From contig JAUVTM010000158.1 of the NCBI GenBank assembly GCA_030601545.1, forward strand, positions 1 to 5,110: a stretch of DNA of 5,110 bases, given 5' to 3'. The notes beneath the pieces were generated by a model, which was not told where the DNA came from, did no database searches, and was given only the letters and a program-made list of their open reading frames with translations. The stretch's first letter is position 1. Each line of letters begins with the position of its first letter. Shown here one piece after another: positions 4,905 to 5,110 of the stretch. Source of the stretch: Syntrophobacterales bacterium. Lineage in GTDB: Bacteria > Desulfobacterota > Syntrophobacteria > BM002. The position numbers and the translations under genes are program-made.

Positions 4905-4953
4905 ATGCCCTATGCCCTATGCTCTATGCCCTCTGCCTGCTGTCTTCTGCCTG
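4905..4953. repeat. Heptamer tandem array, seven units (ATGCCCT then CTGCCTG)
   Basis: Seven contiguous 7-bp units: ATGCCCT, ATGCCCT, ATGCTCT, ATGCCCT, CTGCCTG, CTGTCTT, CTGCCTG. An open frame of 68 codons runs over it, but it is only the translation of the repeats. Confidence 0.8.
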
Positions 4954-4962
4954 CTTTTTTTA

Positions 4963-5004
4963 AATCCGCAATCCGCAATCCGCAATCCGAAATCCACAAT
5001 CCTT
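4963..5004. repeat. Heptamer tandem array, six AATCCGC-type units
   Basis: Units AATCCGC three times, then AATCCGA, AATCCAC and AATCCTT: exact copies at one end and progressive decay toward the other. It starts only 9 bp after the preceding ATGCCCT/CTGCCTG array. It ends just before the candidate promoter of the FmdB-type gene. Confidence 0.85.
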
Positions 5005-5012
5005 CATGCCCC

Positions 5013-5041
5013 TTGCCGTGAGACTACTGAGTTATTATATT
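5013..5041 (+). promoter_or_regulatory. Candidate sigma-70-type promoter of the FmdB-family gene
   Basis: TTGCCG (5013-5018), a 17-bp spacer, then TATATT (5036-5041) predicts transcription near 5048, leaving a leader of about 27 nt that contains the ribosome site. Spacing is ideal and each hexamer has one or two mismatches. Confidence 0.5.
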
Positions 5042-5062
5042 TATTGTAATTCCTAGTGAATG

Positions 5063-5068
5063 AGGAGG
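5063..5068 (+). promoter_or_regulatory. Strong Shine-Dalgarno of the FmdB-family gene
   Basis: A perfect AGGAGG with 6 nt to ATG 5075. It is the strongest ribosome site in the window and is what makes the 12-codon gene fragment credible. Confidence 0.85.
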
Positions 5069-5074
5069 AATATT

Positions 5075-5110
5075 ATGCCAATTTTTGAATATAACTGTGA
5101 AAATTGCAAC
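5075..5110 (+). CDS. FmdB-family zinc-ribbon protein, N-terminal fragment
   Basis: Only the first 12 codons are inside the window: M-P-I-F-E-Y-N-C-E-N-C-N. Known: FmdB-type regulatory/zinc-ribbon proteins are small (roughly 60-110 residues) and begin M-P-x-Y/F-E-Y-x-C-x-x-C, with this first CxxC forming half of a zinc-binding knuckle. C8 and C11 supply that half here. Their cellular function is poorly known; the name comes from a gene next to a formamidase. The perfect AGGAGG and the promoter candidate upstream support a real start. The family call rests on a short but distinctive N-terminus. Confidence 0.8.
   Translation, partial: MPIFEYNCENCN

Noticed and set aside
4905..5004. CRISPR array
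   Set aside because: Units are 7 bp and contiguous, with no spacers, and no cas gene is present.
4843..5049. Plus-strand open frame of 68 codons upstream of the FmdB-type gene
   Set aside because: Low-complexity translation of the two heptamer arrays.

Overview
This 5.1-kb window looks like a chromosomal segment from an anaerobic or facultative, Desulfobacterota-like (former Deltaproteobacteria) organism. That placement is an inference from the protein styles and from the repeat-rich spacers; there is no rRNA marker here to prove it.

Layout. (1) Positions 1-2346, minus strand: a two-gene copper/iron-sulfur redox module. The leading gene (2346 to 1876) encodes a small membrane-anchored cupredoxin with a complete CuA site, resembling subunit II of ba3-type heme-copper oxidases. 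After a 142-nt gap, the second gene (1733 down to position 1, running off the window) encodes a membrane protein that joins an N-terminal CuA domain to a NosR/NapH-like polyferredoxin. I translated it codon by codon and it stays open for all 577 codons. (2) Positions 2347-2961: a divergent control region and spacer. It holds a 12-bp FNR/CRP-like palindrome placed at -41.5 from a predicted start for the copper module, several hairpins and repeats, and a 14-bp palindrome at the predicted rsmG start. (3) Positions 2962-3693, plus strand: rsmG (gidB), the 16S rRNA m7G527 methyltransferase. (4) Positions 3694-3893: a convergent spacer with two inverted heptamer arrays. (5) Positions 3894-4685, minus strand: xth, exodeoxyribonuclease III. 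(6) Positions 4686-5074: a spacer made of octamer and heptamer arrays and a REP-like hairpin. (7) Positions 5075-5110, plus strand: the first 12 codons of an FmdB-type zinc-ribbon protein behind a strong Shine-Dalgarno.

How the parts fit. The two CuA proteins are most simply read as an electron relay: periplasmic CuA centres linked through a membrane domain to cytoplasmic-side [4Fe-4S] clusters, probably switched on by an FNR-family regulator. The enzyme they serve is not in the window; a heme-copper NO or O2 reductase or an N2O reductase are the natural candidates. rsmG, xth and the FmdB gene are housekeeping genes and appear unrelated to this module.

Two things deserve attention: the CuA/polyferredoxin fusion with its FNR-like promoter, and the spacers, which are largely built of short arrays with 7- or 8-bp period and different unit sequences.
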